Shown here piece after piece: positions 1 through 8,265 of a stretch of DNA of 64,000 nucleotides. The first letter of the stretch is position 1; every line of letters begins with the position of its first letter. The notes beneath the pieces were generated by a model. The model was not told the DNA's origin, did no database searches, and worked only from the letters and a program-made list of their open reading frames with translations. Position numbers and translations under genes: made by a program. The stretch comes from Halocatena marina (GTDB taxonomy: Archaea; Halobacteriota; Halobacteria; Halobacteriales; Haloarculaceae), in the NCBI RefSeq assembly GCF_023276375.1, contig NZ_JALLPK010000004.1, positions 310,001 through 374,000 on the forward strand. The letters are read 5' to 3'.

Positions 1-68
1 TCCGAATCGAGCCGGTCGCCGTGACTCGTCTGTCGTTTTAGCTCCTCTAAGTCTATCTCTTCACTCAT
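1..68 (-). CDS. 5' end of the gene following parA (possible ParB-like or centromere-binding partner), cut by the window edge
   Basis: An ATG at 66-68 on the minus strand opens a frame that runs off the window edge after 22 codons (begins MSEEIDLEELKRQ). It overlaps the end of the parA-type gene by 8 bases (ATGAGTGA), so the two are probably translationally coupled. The second gene of a parA operon usually encodes the protein that binds the centromere. The visible residues are acidic and too few to assign a family, so the partner role is inferred from position only. Confidence 0.55.
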   Translation of the reverse strand, partial: MSEEIDLEELKRQTSHGDRLDS

Positions 69-927
69 TTTTATCACTCAGTCGATCGAGGAGTGCTGCG
101 CTTGCACTTAGATACGATGCCTGTGCTTGATCGGCGGTTGTGGAGGGGTCTTCAAGCGAAAATGCTGTCTGTCCGCTTTCTGTCGCGTTCCGTATATCTT
201 GTGAGTATGGAACGTGCTCAGGCGCGATCGCGTCTGGGAATTTGGTTTCGAACGTCTCTAAGTATTCCCGATCAAGTGTCCGACGTGTGTCGATTTTGTT
301 TGGCAGGACTAGTGCCAAGTCAATTCCAATGTTGAAATTTTCACCGATACGCTTTAAGTCAATTTGGAGCGCATCGGCCTGCTCGTCTTCGAATGACCCT
401 GGCTCGACTGGCACGATGACATTTCTTGCAGCCCAAAGTCCGTTATACGTCACGTTGTTTGACAGCCCGGGAAGATCGATTAAAACCGCATCGTATCCGA
501 GTGGATCAACATGTTCGTCAAGGAAGTTTCGTAGTCGATTGTAGCGCTCTTGGGCATCGTCGATATTCCCCAACTCTGCATCGAGCGTATCGAGACCGGG
601 ATGAGCTGGGATTAGGTCTGGTCCTTCACCAGTTTCAATGACTAGCCCTGTTGTCGCTGCTTCGCCAAGTTTCTTTGTGATTGTTGACCAACTGTCATCG
701 AACACCGTCGAGATATTTGGCCACGCATCATCATCCTCAATCTCATCTTGGTAGCCACTCCAGATGCCGAGATGTTTTGATAAGTCACCTTGTTTTCCAG
801 CGAGGTCAATCAATAACACCTCTAGCCCCTGTTCTTGAAGTGCCACACCGAGATGCGCCACTGTCGTCGTCTTGCCAACGCCTCCCTTGTCCAAAAAGGC
901 CGCTGCACGGAGTGTATCTCCCATCAT
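61..927 (-). CDS. parA: ParA/Soj-family plasmid partition ATPase
   Basis: This 288-residue protein is a ParA/MinD-type P-loop ATPase, a family that segregates plasmids or chromosomes by ATP-dependent DNA binding and interaction with a centromere-bound partner. The deviant Walker A motif KGGVGKTT is at residues 14-21, a switch-like motif LIDLAGKQGD near residue 40, and Walker B (YDAVLIDLPG) near residue 145. There is no N-terminal HTH extension, as in short ParA (type Ib/Soj-like) proteins. Two ATGs are adjacent (922-924 and 925-927) and either could be the start. The next gene overlaps its stop by 8 bases. A cluster of three CTATAG boxes begins only 8 bp upstream of the start, and 12 more clusters follow, so autoregulation through the same sites is likely (inference). 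Confidence 0.9.
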   Translation of the reverse strand: MMGDTLRAAAFLDKGGVGKTTTVAHLGVALQEQGLEVLLIDLAGKQGDLSKHLGIWSGYQDEIEDDDAWPNISTVFDDSWSTITKKLGEAATTGLVIETGEGPDLIPAHPGLDTLDAELGNIDDAQERYNRLRNFLDEHVDPLGYDAVLIDLPGLSNNVTYNGLWAARNVIVPVEPGSFEDEQADALQIDLKRIGENFNIGIDLALVLPNKIDTRRTLDREYLETFETKFPDAIAPEHVPYSQDIRNATESGQTAFSLEDPSTTADQAQASYLSASAALLDRLSDKNE

Positions 928-934
928 CTATCAC

Positions 935-964
935 CTATAGCGATAGCTATAGTGCAGGCTATAG
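935..964. promoter_or_regulatory. CTATAG cluster 1, in the parA promoter region
   Basis: Boxes CTATAG at 935, 947 and 959, with a variant (CGATAG) filling the first spacer at 941. The cluster covers positions about -8 to -37 relative to the parA start, where a haloarchaeal TATA box would lie. A protein bound here would block transcription, which fits autoregulation of the partition operon. Confidence 0.7.
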
Positions 965-1092
965 TCATAAAACCATCGACTAACTGACGAACAAGTGATG
1001 GTGAACAGTAACCTATTGATTAGTCAGATTGGCCCTATGTAATAGTCGATTTGGTTGATATCTACTTGTTACAAGGATTTGATATGAATTGG

Positions 1093-1122
1093 CTATAGGA
1101 ATAGCTATAGTTACTGCAATAG
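1093..1122. repeat. CTATAG cluster 2
   Basis: CTATAG at 1093 and 1105 and variant CAATAG at 1117, all at 12-bp steps. The first spacer is GAATAG, the second TTACTG. Confidence 0.7.
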
Positions 1123-1405
1123 ATTGATTATCACAACGCCGAACAAGCAGATCCTCGAACAGAACAGGTCTTTGCATATTAAGCACGAATGAATCTCCAT
1201 GTCCTCGGCCTGAATAGCGTGAGTTCCAACGCTCACTTACTGTTTGATCGACCTTCTCCGTAGAAACTGTCACCGTCCGTAGGTATGGACTTTTGTTCGG
1301 CCCACACTCATATATCGGAAAGTTCCCGTTGTTCGGTTATTTCATATCACTTATCAGATTACATCGTCTCAATATCATTGTAGCTTGAGGAACACCATCT
1401 ACCCA

Positions 1406-1435
1406 CTATAGTTTATCCTATAGTGATCGCCATAG
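1406..1435. repeat. CTATAG cluster 3
   Basis: CTATAG at 1406 and 1418, CCATAG at 1430, with 12-bp steps. The second spacer is TGATCG, identical to that of cluster 4. Confidence 0.75.
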
Positions 1436-1470
1436 CCAGTGTACTGTTCTTCTCATCTTTGAGAACTCGT

Positions 1471-1500
1471 CTATAGATAATTCTATAGTGATCGCTATAT
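1471..1500. repeat. CTATAG cluster 4
   Basis: CTATAG at 1471 and 1483, CTATAT at 1495, with 12-bp steps and TGATCG as second spacer. It ends 9 bp before the stop codon of the MFS transporter gene, so that gene abuts the array. Confidence 0.75.
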
Positions 1501-1508
1501 GGGCAGTC

Positions 1509-2684
1509 TCACAGCCGTCGTCTGACCATCCCGAGGAGTGGTACCGCAGCGAGCGTCGCGACACCGAGGAGTGTCCAACCCAGCGAGTAACCCGACCGTT
1601 CGACCAGCCCGCCAAAGATGGTGGGCGCGACTAGCCCGCCGACGTTGATGGCGATCTGCCCGCCAGCAGTCGCTGCACCGATGTCGCCGTCATCGACCAG
1701 CGAGCCGAGACACGAATAAAATACTCCCGTCGAGCCGTAGATCGTGAGCCCGAGCCCTGCAAAGATAACGACCACTAGTGGGAACGACGCAAGATCCGTC
1801 GCAAGCACCGCGAACAGCACCACCGCGCCTGCCATTTGGACCAGCGCGACCGTGGCAGCGCCGCGCGCCCCACCGATGCGATCGGCGGCGCTCCCCGCAC
1901 CGATCCGGGCAATGCTCCCCATGACTTGGGTGAGCGCGAGGACAACCCCGCCGACCAAGGTGGTCCGGTGGAAGCCATCTTCGACGTAAAGTTCGATGTA
2001 GCTGAGCATGGCGAAGATCGACGCTCCCATAAAAAACCCAACGAGTACGAGCATGAGGTACGCCCCATTCGAGCGCAGTGCTGAGAAATCTGGGAACGAG
2101 AGCGATCCTTCTCCGGGGTCGCCGTCGTAGAGCGCGACGAATCCCGCGACGTAGCCGACCGCCAGCGCCGCGATTATCCAAAAGCCAAACTGCCATGCTG
2201 CGACCGCCGCGAGGCCGGTGATCACCAGCGACGCCACTGCGCTGCCGGCGGTAACACCCACCTGTTTCAGTCCCATGGCAAAGTTGCTGTTGCCCGCCGG
2301 CGCACTCCTGAGAATTCCACGGTTTGAGGCCGGCATCGCCGAGGAGTATGCCGCACCCAACATCATCCCGGCGATGAGTAAGAAGCCGTACGAGGGTGCG
2401 ACAGACACCCCGGCGGTGGCGGCCGCGAGTGCGAGTAGGCCGATCACCATTACACGTTTTTCACCGTAGCCATCAACCGCCGCGCCGCTCGGCAGCAACG
2501 CGATAGTGTAACCGAACAATCCCGCGGTAGTAAAGAGACCGACGCTCGATATCGACAGCGAGAACGCATCGCGGACGACGCCCGTAGCGGCAAAGATACT
2601 ATAATAACATAGGCTTGCCGCAACCTGCCATCCCGTAACTGTCGCGACCGATCGCCAACTCCCCGATTCGATGTCACTCGACAC
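1509..2684 (-). CDS. Major facilitator superfamily (MFS) transporter
   Basis: A 391-residue membrane protein with about 12 hydrophobic segments in the usual 6+6 MFS layout. A loop after TM2 reads GAAVDGYGEKRVM, matching the MFS motif-A pattern, and the second half repeats it (GSAADRIGGARGA). It moves a small molecule across the membrane; the substrate is unknown. It is clearly more GC-rich than the DNA on both sides and sits between CTATAG clusters 4 and 5 with no operon partner, which suggests it was acquired separately and inserted into the array region. It is not closely similar to the second MFS gene at 5.5-6.7 kb. Confidence 0.9.
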   Translation of the reverse strand: MSSDIESGSWRSVATVTGWQVAASLCYYSIFAATGVVRDAFSLSISSVGLFTTAGLFGYTIALLPSGAAVDGYGEKRVMVIGLLALAAATAGVSVAPSYGFLLIAGMMLGAAYSSAMPASNRGILRSAPAGNSNFAMGLKQVGVTAGSAVASLVITGLAAVAAWQFGFWIIAALAVGYVAGFVALYDGDPGEGSLSFPDFSALRSNGAYLMLVLVGFFMGASIFAMLSYIELYVEDGFHRTTLVGGVVLALTQVMGSIARIGAGSAADRIGGARGAATVALVQMAGAVVLFAVLATDLASFPLVVVIFAGLGLTIYGSTGVFYSCLGSLVDDGDIGAATAGGQIAINVGGLVAPTIFGGLVERSGYSLGWTLLGVATLAAVPLLGMVRRRL

Positions 2685-3004
2685 TTGTTTAGGCCATCCT
2701 CACCGGAAATCCGGTATAAACGCACTTAATCGTGACGAGTTCAAGAAGCTATCTCAGGACAGCGAAGTTACTGTGGCTGTTGAGATACACTCTTTGTCGT
2801 TCTGGAAGGATTGGGATGAGTAGTGACGTCCGAGAATCTTTGTCTGATAACAGGTGAAGTCTCCTATTTGATTAACGTGGATGATGAAACACTGTCGGTG
2901 ACTGACGAGGGAGTCACGAGCGACAATACCATCACCTGTCGCGATCAGCAAAGAATGAATGCTGAAAGCTTGAACGAGAAGCCTCATATTCCTCCTTTTG
3001 GCCC

Positions 3005-3118
3005 CTATAGGATTCACTATGGTGATTGCTATAGATCTTACTGCAGAATTCACTACGATATCCACTATAGGATTTGGTATAGTGTATTCTATAGAGTTCA
3101 CTATGACAATTGCTATAG
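3005..3118. repeat. CTATAG cluster 5, ten boxes in 12-bp register
   Basis: Ten successive positions at an exact 12-bp period: 3005 CTATAG, 3017 CTATGG, 3029 CTATAG, 3041 CTGCAG, 3053 CTACGA, 3065 CTATAG, 3077 GTATAG, 3089 CTATAG, 3101 CTATGA, 3113 CTATAG. Intermediate boxes have drifted but the register never slips over 114 bp, so spacing is under stronger constraint than sequence. This would be the main assembly site if the array nucleates a protein filament. Confidence 0.85.
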
Positions 3119-3386
3119 GGCTTAAATACAGAGATTCACCACGAATACGGACCTTTCGTGTTGGCTGAGGTTGACCTTTTAACTCTATACTCGAACGGTG
3201 AAATTAACGAAGTAAATTAGACGAGAATGAGAGTGTCCCTCGGTAGGACACGCGCAAGTTACTCGAAAACGCTGCCGATACGTCCGGGTCGCCGATTCAA
3301 TCGCCACGTCCGACTCGTTTCACAACGTGTTTTCACAGCTGCCGAAGCTAAGTGTCCTTTAACGGTGGATTTCAGATTGTCGCGAT

Positions 3387-3409
3387 TGATCACCTATTGA
3401 AGGTGATCA
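3387..3409. repeat. Inverted repeat, 9-bp arms, 5-bp centre
   Basis: TGATCACCT and AGGTGATCA flank ATTGA. A related but degraded copy (CACCTATTGAATGTGATG) starts at 3490, just after cluster 6. It may be a second class of protein site in the locus or a short hairpin. Confidence 0.55.
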
Positions 3410-3458
3410 CGACATTATCGATAGCTGCTTAGCCGGCTCTCTTCAGACGCCTCACTAT

Positions 3459-3488
3459 CTATAGTAGATACTATAGTAATCGCTATAG
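3459..3488. repeat. CTATAG cluster 6
   Basis: Exact CTATAG at 3459, 3471 and 3483 with 12-bp steps. The second spacer is TAATCG. Confidence 0.8.
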
Positions 3489-3767
3489 CACCTATTGAAT
3501 GTGATGAGTGGGTTTTCGAATAATATGTCACCAGTAGGCGTACAAACGAGACGACCCACTTGATCAAACAGCCGAATCGAAGGACGGGATTGACTAATTA
3601 GCAGGACTATCGATTACTGACGCTAAATTGCGGACACGTGAGCGAACAACGTATCGAAGCTATGATATTGACTAGCTCATTCAGAGATCGAGGCACAGCT
3701 GTTTATCGTCGCAATCGGTCTGTGATTGCTTTCCACAAGTGAGTACATTTCCATTTCGAGAAACCAC

Positions 3768-3803
3768 CCATAGCTATAGCTATAGTTATAGGTTTAACTA
3801 TAG
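3768..3803. repeat. CTATAG cluster 7, boxes back to back
   Basis: CCATAG 3768, CTATAG 3774, CTATAG 3780, TTATAG 3786 and CTATAG 3798. Here boxes also fill the spacers, at 6-bp steps, so two 12-bp series are interleaved. Confidence 0.75.
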
Positions 3804-3867
3804 AGACAGTGATATACTGATAGAATGGGTTTCCTCTGCTCACATTCGTTTTTGAGTTAATTCATTC

Positions 3868-3909
3868 CTATTTCTGTGGCTATAGCATACCCTATAGAAA
3901 AAGCTATTG
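3868..3909. repeat. CTATAG cluster 8
   Basis: CTATTT 3868, CTATAG 3880, CTATAG 3892, CTATTG 3904, all at 12-bp steps. Confidence 0.7.
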
Positions 3910-3997
3910 TAGGATATTCGTGACAGAGACGATTCGTGTGGCGGAGCTGGGGTTTTGATGTCCCACAGACGATATCGGACGAGTGAATACTACTACT

Positions 3998-4038
3998 CTA
4001 TACCCGGACTATAGGTTTCGGTATAGATATCTCTATAG
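3998..4038. repeat. CTATAG cluster 9
   Basis: CTATAC 3998, CTATAG 4009, GTATAG 4021, CTATAG 4033. The last three keep the 12-bp step; the first lies 11 bp away and is the only step of 11 I found. Confidence 0.65.
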
Positions 4039-4233
4039 CCATTAGATCCGTCGATCTATATCATACATTTGATAAATTACTATAATTAAATTGATCATAA
4101 GCGCATGGTGTTGAGAGCAGGAGAGTCATGTTCGTACAAGCTTCACAGATAGAGTGACGACCATCTTCGAGTGTACTGCTGCGTCTCAGTACTTATTCTG
4201 CTATTGTGATTTGTCTCGTTGCATCTAAGGCTA

Positions 4234-4263
4234 CTATAGTAAAGACTATAGATAATACTATAG
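4234..4263. repeat. CTATAG cluster 10
   Basis: Exact CTATAG at 4234, 4246 and 4258 with 12-bp steps. A lone CTATAG follows at 4407. Confidence 0.8.
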
Positions 4264-4460
4264 ATCAAAGATAGTGGGTTCAGGCCGTTAGAACGCCTTA
4301 GTATTGCAGTCAGACGGACAGTGGTGGATAACCCTATTGTGAGGAATGCTACAATACAATAGCTGTACAGAACATTGATAATTAGTTTGTGGGTTGTGAG
4401 ACTGGTCTATAGATACTGAATCATTCGCAAAATAAACAAAAATATCCAGCCCCAAGATGG

Positions 4461-4490
4461 CCATAGGAAATCCTATAGTCGAATCTATAG
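4461..4490. repeat. CTATAG cluster 11
   Basis: CCATAG 4461, CTATAG 4473, CTATAG 4485, with 12-bp steps. Confidence 0.75.
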
Positions 4491-4640
4491 AGTGTGTTAA
4501 ATTCATACGACCGAGAACACATGATAAATGGTTGCAGATGATAGATTCGTCATCTTATTTTTCTTCGATTGTTGGAGGGTTAGATCGCCTCAACTGATAA
4601 CTATCGATAGAATGTGGAATTTACAATCAGGATGAGTCAA

Positions 4641-4670
4641 CAATAGTAATCACTATAGCTAACGCTATAG
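4641..4670. repeat. CTATAG cluster 12
   Basis: CAATAG 4641, CTATAG 4653, CTATAG 4665, with 12-bp steps; the first spacer is TAATCA. Confidence 0.75.
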
Positions 4671-5103
4671 GTAAGATGAAACATGTGGAACATTCCGTTA
4701 CGGACGAAACTACCTCCTCCTCAACCGACTTGGGATAGCTGATACCTATTTGAATAGAAGAGAGCCGCATGCCAAACAATGATTCCATTTCCCAGCAGTG
4801 TGAGCTTCATGCGGCTGCTGATCGCTTTGCCGCCCCCGACTAACGCAGCGCTAAATGACGTGGCATTAAAAACCGTAGACAATCCAACTCTCCCGTGGAT
4901 GTGTGCCCACTTGGGTGACAAACGACACACTCACGAGAACCGTGTGTATATCGTCGAATAGGACGGTATTTCATAAGTTGGGGATCTCGGTCTAGTGACT
5001 GTCATTGGCGATTTGTATCACGTGTTGGTAACAGTGACTGATATCGATCTCTGTTAATTCAATTAGCTCCATTACCACTAAGTCCGCTTACTGCCATTAT
5101 TCA

Positions 5104-5133
5104 CTATAGTATTTTCTATAGGTATAGCTATAG
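5104..5133. repeat. CTATAG cluster 13
   Basis: Exact CTATAG at 5104, 5116 and 5128 with 12-bp steps; the second spacer contains GTATAG. This is the last cluster, about 400 bp before the end of the second MFS gene. Confidence 0.8.
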
Positions 5134-5536
5134 GCTGCTAATCCGGTAGTAATTAATCCTCAAGACTAAGAGCTCGCTGCCCGCTTATGAAATTCTCAAA
5201 TTGTCGTCCACTTCACACACACATCAGATAAAGAATCACTCACTGCGTACCGACACGCAACTTTCAGCATGACAATCGCAGTCGAAGCTATGAGCCACGA
5301 AACAGACATGTTCACCACGGGACGAACAGGATTCGAAATCGCATCTGCGACCATGATGCCATTCTAGCAACGAACGTTCCCTGCCAGTAGCGGTTGGTTC
5401 CTGAAAGGAGTCTCCTCGATAGCTGAATCCGATCAACTAGCAGATTTTTCATACGTAAGTAGAGATGGTCTGTCGAATTCATAATGGGATTACTGTCGCT
5501 CAATATAGCAGTCCAGTATTCGCTATCTCCGATAGG

Positions 5537-6730
5537 TCAGTATTCAATTAATATGAATACGACTAGGACAACTATCATTGCGAGCGCACCGGCACCCAAG
5601 AATGCTTCATCAAAGTAGCCCTGGTCGGCGATTGCCCCGAATAGAATTGGACTCAGCCCTCCGACCCCAACGTACACTGTTCGAAGCGCCCCCAAGCCCG
5701 TTCCCTGTGTTCCATCTGGCAAGCGTCGGGTAAGGTCGGAGATAACAATCGTCTCGAACCCTAAGAGACCACTAGCGAGTACTGTGATGAGAACAAGCAA
5801 CCACACGTTCCTTACGAAAGGCAATAGACTGAGAGCTATCCCGGCTGCACCCATAAACACCAATAGCGGAATGCGAACACCGATCCGGTCGAACGCACGT
5901 CCAGCAGCCGGTTTCATTAAAATCCCGAGTGCGAAAAAGAATCCAAAGAGGATGGTTGCAGCCTGTACCGAGAGCCCTTTTTCACCAGTTAGATATGTCG
6001 GGTAAAAGCCAATCACTGCTTGCATGACTACGCTCCAGAGAACAAGTAGTACTAACCCGAGTAGTATACGAGACCGGGTAAGAGTCGAAATAATGCTGTC
6101 GTCCCCGAGAGATCCGCTCAGCGATACTGTTGAATGCTGCTTCGGGAGTGTTGTCCAGAGACTGATGGCGGCAAGCAAAAAAAGCGGGATAGCGAATCCA
6201 AAACCGAACTGCCAAGCCGCAACGACTGCGATAAACCCCGCAGCAGGTGGCATTACCGAGTTCCCAAGGTCACCGGCAGCCATCGTTATTCCCGTTGCTG
6301 TACCGAGCCGATCTGGGTAGATTTTCTCCAAAATCGTAAATCGTGAAACGCCGTACAGCGCCGTTCCTATACCGAATAGAGCTGTTGCTACGAACAGGAT
6401 GCTGGTAGACCTCGAAACAACGACGAGTGTCAGCATCGTCGCTGCTAGCACGGAACTGATGGTCAATAGCCGACGTTCACCAGCCCAGTCAGCGAGGATT
6501 CCTCCAGGGAGCTGGCCGCATGCATATGCGACCCAAAGTACCGACAGCAAGAAACCTGCAGTGGTCAGTGTGAGATTGTAGTCAGTGCGGAGATAGGGCA
6601 ATAATGCTGGATAAACCATCCGAAGGCTGATCGAAAGGAACCATCCAAAGGCAACTGAGAAAAGCATTTTCTCCCGGTTGTCACCCCAAAGGTCAGCGAC
6701 CATCTGTCTCGGAATCGAGAGAAGGCGCAT
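5537..6730 (-). CDS. Major facilitator superfamily (MFS) transporter
   Basis: A 397-residue protein with about 12 membrane segments. After TM2 it carries LPGGILADWAGERRLL, which matches the MFS motif A (GxLaDrxGrrr), and a weaker copy follows TM8 (AAGRAFDRIGVRIPL). It resembles bacterial and archaeal permeases for small organic solutes; the substrate is unknown. It stands alone, transcribed toward the CTATAG region. Base composition is closer to the neighbourhood than that of the other MFS gene. Confidence 0.9.
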   Translation of the reverse strand: MRLLSIPRQMVADLWGDNREKMLFSVAFGWFLSISLRMVYPALLPYLRTDYNLTLTTAGFLLSVLWVAYACGQLPGGILADWAGERRLLTISSVLAATMLTLVVVSRSTSILFVATALFGIGTALYGVSRFTILEKIYPDRLGTATGITMAAGDLGNSVMPPAAGFIAVVAAWQFGFGFAIPLFLLAAISLWTTLPKQHSTVSLSGSLGDDSIISTLTRSRILLGLVLLVLWSVVMQAVIGFYPTYLTGEKGLSVQAATILFGFFFALGILMKPAAGRAFDRIGVRIPLLVFMGAAGIALSLLPFVRNVWLLVLITVLASGLLGFETIVISDLTRRLPDGTQGTGLGALRTVYVGVGGLSPILFGAIADQGYFDEAFLGAGALAMIVVLVVFILIEY

Positions 6731-7198
6731 TGATTTAGCAGTTCCACCTACCTCGATATTTTCAGCTGGAGCTATTTACGCTTTCTACATCACTAATGAT
6801 AATCACCATCAATTCCGTGCTGAGAAGGGATTTCCATTCTGGTACCCTGCCGGGAGCCTAATGATTTCTGGAGGAGCGTTAGAATCCTGAATTTGTTGGA
6901 TATCTCTCGTGATCAGGAGGTCCTCGATTCATCCTATCTGTGGAAAATAGCTACTGACAGGCCATCCATGAGTCATCTTCTTTTTGTCTTTGAGTACTGT
7001 CCCAACCATCTTTTCTACTAATAGGTGATAGTGGGATACAGTCAGACATACATGGGTTATAGTGAGCATTAGAACTTCAGAACGGTGTTGGCAATCGTAA
7101 CTCACACACGACAATCGTCGCCCCCGCGACAACGACTCATCGCTGCTCTTCCTTCGAAGTACTGGTGACCGCTGGGAGAGCGATTTCACCGAAGATTC
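6731..7198. other. Intergenic region, no gene recognised
   Basis: Upstream region of the MFS gene. The short open frames here have no recognisable domain. Nothing else seen. Confidence 0.5.
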
Positions 7199-7527
7199 AT
7201 CAATTCGGTTCAATCAGATTCCGACGATCGATATTCTTGAACGCGTCCAGTTCGTTGCCGGTCGGCTACCGGCGTCCATTATGCGATGGGTCGACAGCAC
7301 GCTCAAACTCGAACTTGAACTCGATTGAGGGCGCTTTCGTTTCTTGGAGCAAGTCGGGTGTGACGTCAGCGCCGAGCAACCAGTGTCTTCACGCTGTCTG
7401 TGTATCGTGCGAACTGTGGTTTGTCCGGGATCGCGTTCAAATCAAGTTCGATCTGTAGGAGCAAGAATGCCCGTTGAGCAGAATGCTTTTGCTTTACTAC
7501 TGTCGGTATCAGGTATGAATCGATTTC
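7199..7527 (-). pseudogene. Gene relic with frameshift and stop, family not recognised
   Basis: On the minus strand a coding-like stretch (containing IELDLNAIPDKPQFARY) ends in a TGA near 7372. It resumes in another frame (TPDLLQETKAPSIEFKFEFE), is stopped again by TAG near 7270, and continues in that frame with an FKNIDRRNLIEPN-like tail. No piece has a start codon. The pattern suggests an old inactivated gene broken by one frameshift and one nonsense change. I do not recognise the family; a transposase is possible but unsupported. Confidence 0.35.
7486..7522 (+). repeat. Duplicated promoter/start fragment of the small membrane gene at 54.4 kb
   Basis: These 37 bases are identical to the minus-strand sequence around the start of the gene at 54145-54411 (match about 54405-54441). 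The copy includes a TTTACTA-like TATA region and the ATG at 7515, then reads MNRFH and stops, whereas the intact gene continues with MNRFHLYHG. It is a truncated duplicate and probably yields no protein. Confidence 0.75.
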
Positions 7528-7584
7528 ATTAAGAAAAGGCTACCCGTACACAGAACCTCAGTGAGAGTAATTGGGTGAGTAAAA

Positions 7585-7950
7585 ATGTCAAACACAAAAG
7601 GTGTTGATTCATACATTGCCAATGCAGACAAAGAATCCCGTCCGACGCTCGAAGAACTACGGGAATTAATTAAATCCACGATTCCAGCGGCAGAAGAAGG
7701 GATAAAATACAACGTTCCATTCTATGAATTCGACAATAGTCATGTTGGGCTGTCCGCACACAAAAATCATGCAACCATTGGCATTGGCGCAGACGCACTC
7801 CAACATGAAGATCGCAAAATGCTCGAAGAAGAAGGCTACAAAACCGGAAAAGAAACCATCCAAATCAAATATGAACAAGAAGTGCCGAGCGCTGTGCTGA
7901 AGCAACTTCTAACGGAAAAGGTCAATGAAGCTAAAGAGTCGAGGGAATAA
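7585..7950 (+). CDS. DUF1801 (YdhG-like) domain protein
   Basis: A 121-residue soluble protein. The N-terminal half (VDSYIANADKESRPTLEELRELIKSTIPAAEEGIKYNVPFYEF) followed by HVGLSAHKNHATIGIG matches the compact alpha/beta fold of DUF1801 proteins. Bacillus relatives are called iron-chaperone-like, but the function of archaeal members is unknown. The full domain is present, ending with the usual charged helix (VLKQLLTEKVNEA). Single gene with no operon partner. Codon use is more AT-rich than in the catabolic genes to the right. Confidence 0.8.
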   Translation: MSNTKGVDSYIANADKESRPTLEELRELIKSTIPAAEEGIKYNVPFYEFDNSHVGLSAHKNHATIGIGADALQHEDRKMLEEEGYKTGKETIQIKYEQEVPSAVLKQLLTEKVNEAKESRE

Positions 7951-8265
7951 ATCTACAGACAATATATCTACAATCAATAGCAGAATCGATAGAACTCCGG
8001 AAACGATCGAATCGGTACATAATCAGACCTAATTTTGGTTGGTGTTGACGAGCTATGTGGAAGAGCAACGGAAAATACACTGACAGAGCTCTCGCTCAGG
8101 TCTGCGATTCTTAATCCCACGACTGGGGTTACTACCCACCACCTGTCAGCTTCTGCAATAGGGTGAGAACACCCTGTCCCGGCACCATCAACCATCACTC
8201 GTTTCCGCCAGTCAGAATTCCTCTAACTGGTAGATCGTCTACTCATTCCGACCGAAGAAGATCTC
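7951..8265. other. Intergenic region, no gene recognised
   Basis: About 315 bases between the convergent DUF1801 and P450 genes. No coding signature or repeat seen. Confidence 0.5.

Larger units (their letters stand above)
935..5133. repeat. Dispersed clusters of CTATAG boxes at 12-bp steps: candidate centromere or iteron locus
   Basis: I count about 35 exact CTATAG hexamers here, against only isolated single copies in the remaining ~59 kb (for example inside the symporter gene near 20868). They form 13 clusters, usually three boxes starting exactly 12 bp apart, so a cluster spans 30 bp; variant boxes such as CCATAG, GTATAG, CAATAG or CTATTG keep the same register. Spacers often read TGATCG, TGATTG, TAATCG or TAATCA. 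Clusters are 65-460 bp apart, apart from the gap occupied by the MFS gene. CTATAG is its own reverse complement, so each box could bind a symmetric dimer. Proximity to parA argues for a partition centromere; replication iterons or incompatibility sites are the alternative. Confidence 0.85.
2685..5536. other. 2.85-kb non-coding region carrying CTATAG clusters 5-13
   Basis: No convincing gene lies here. The open frames of 60-115 codons overlap the box arrays or lack any family resemblance, and the longest are translations of the repeats themselves (strings of Tyr, Ile, His and Arg). The DNA is AT-rich and holds nine of the 13 clusters plus a 9-bp inverted repeat at 3387-3409. I see no haloarchaeal ORB motif or orc1/cdc6 gene in the window, so an origin here is possible but unsupported. 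Confidence 0.7.

Noticed and set aside
2823..3125. A 100-codon plus-strand and an overlapping 115-codon minus-strand open frame across cluster 5
   Set aside because: The translations (strings of Tyr, His, Arg, Ile) are produced by the 12-bp repeat itself; no start context or domain.
935..5133. CRISPR array
   Set aside because: The repeat unit is a 6-bp box with 12-bp spacing, not 23-37-bp repeats with unique spacers, and no cas genes are present.
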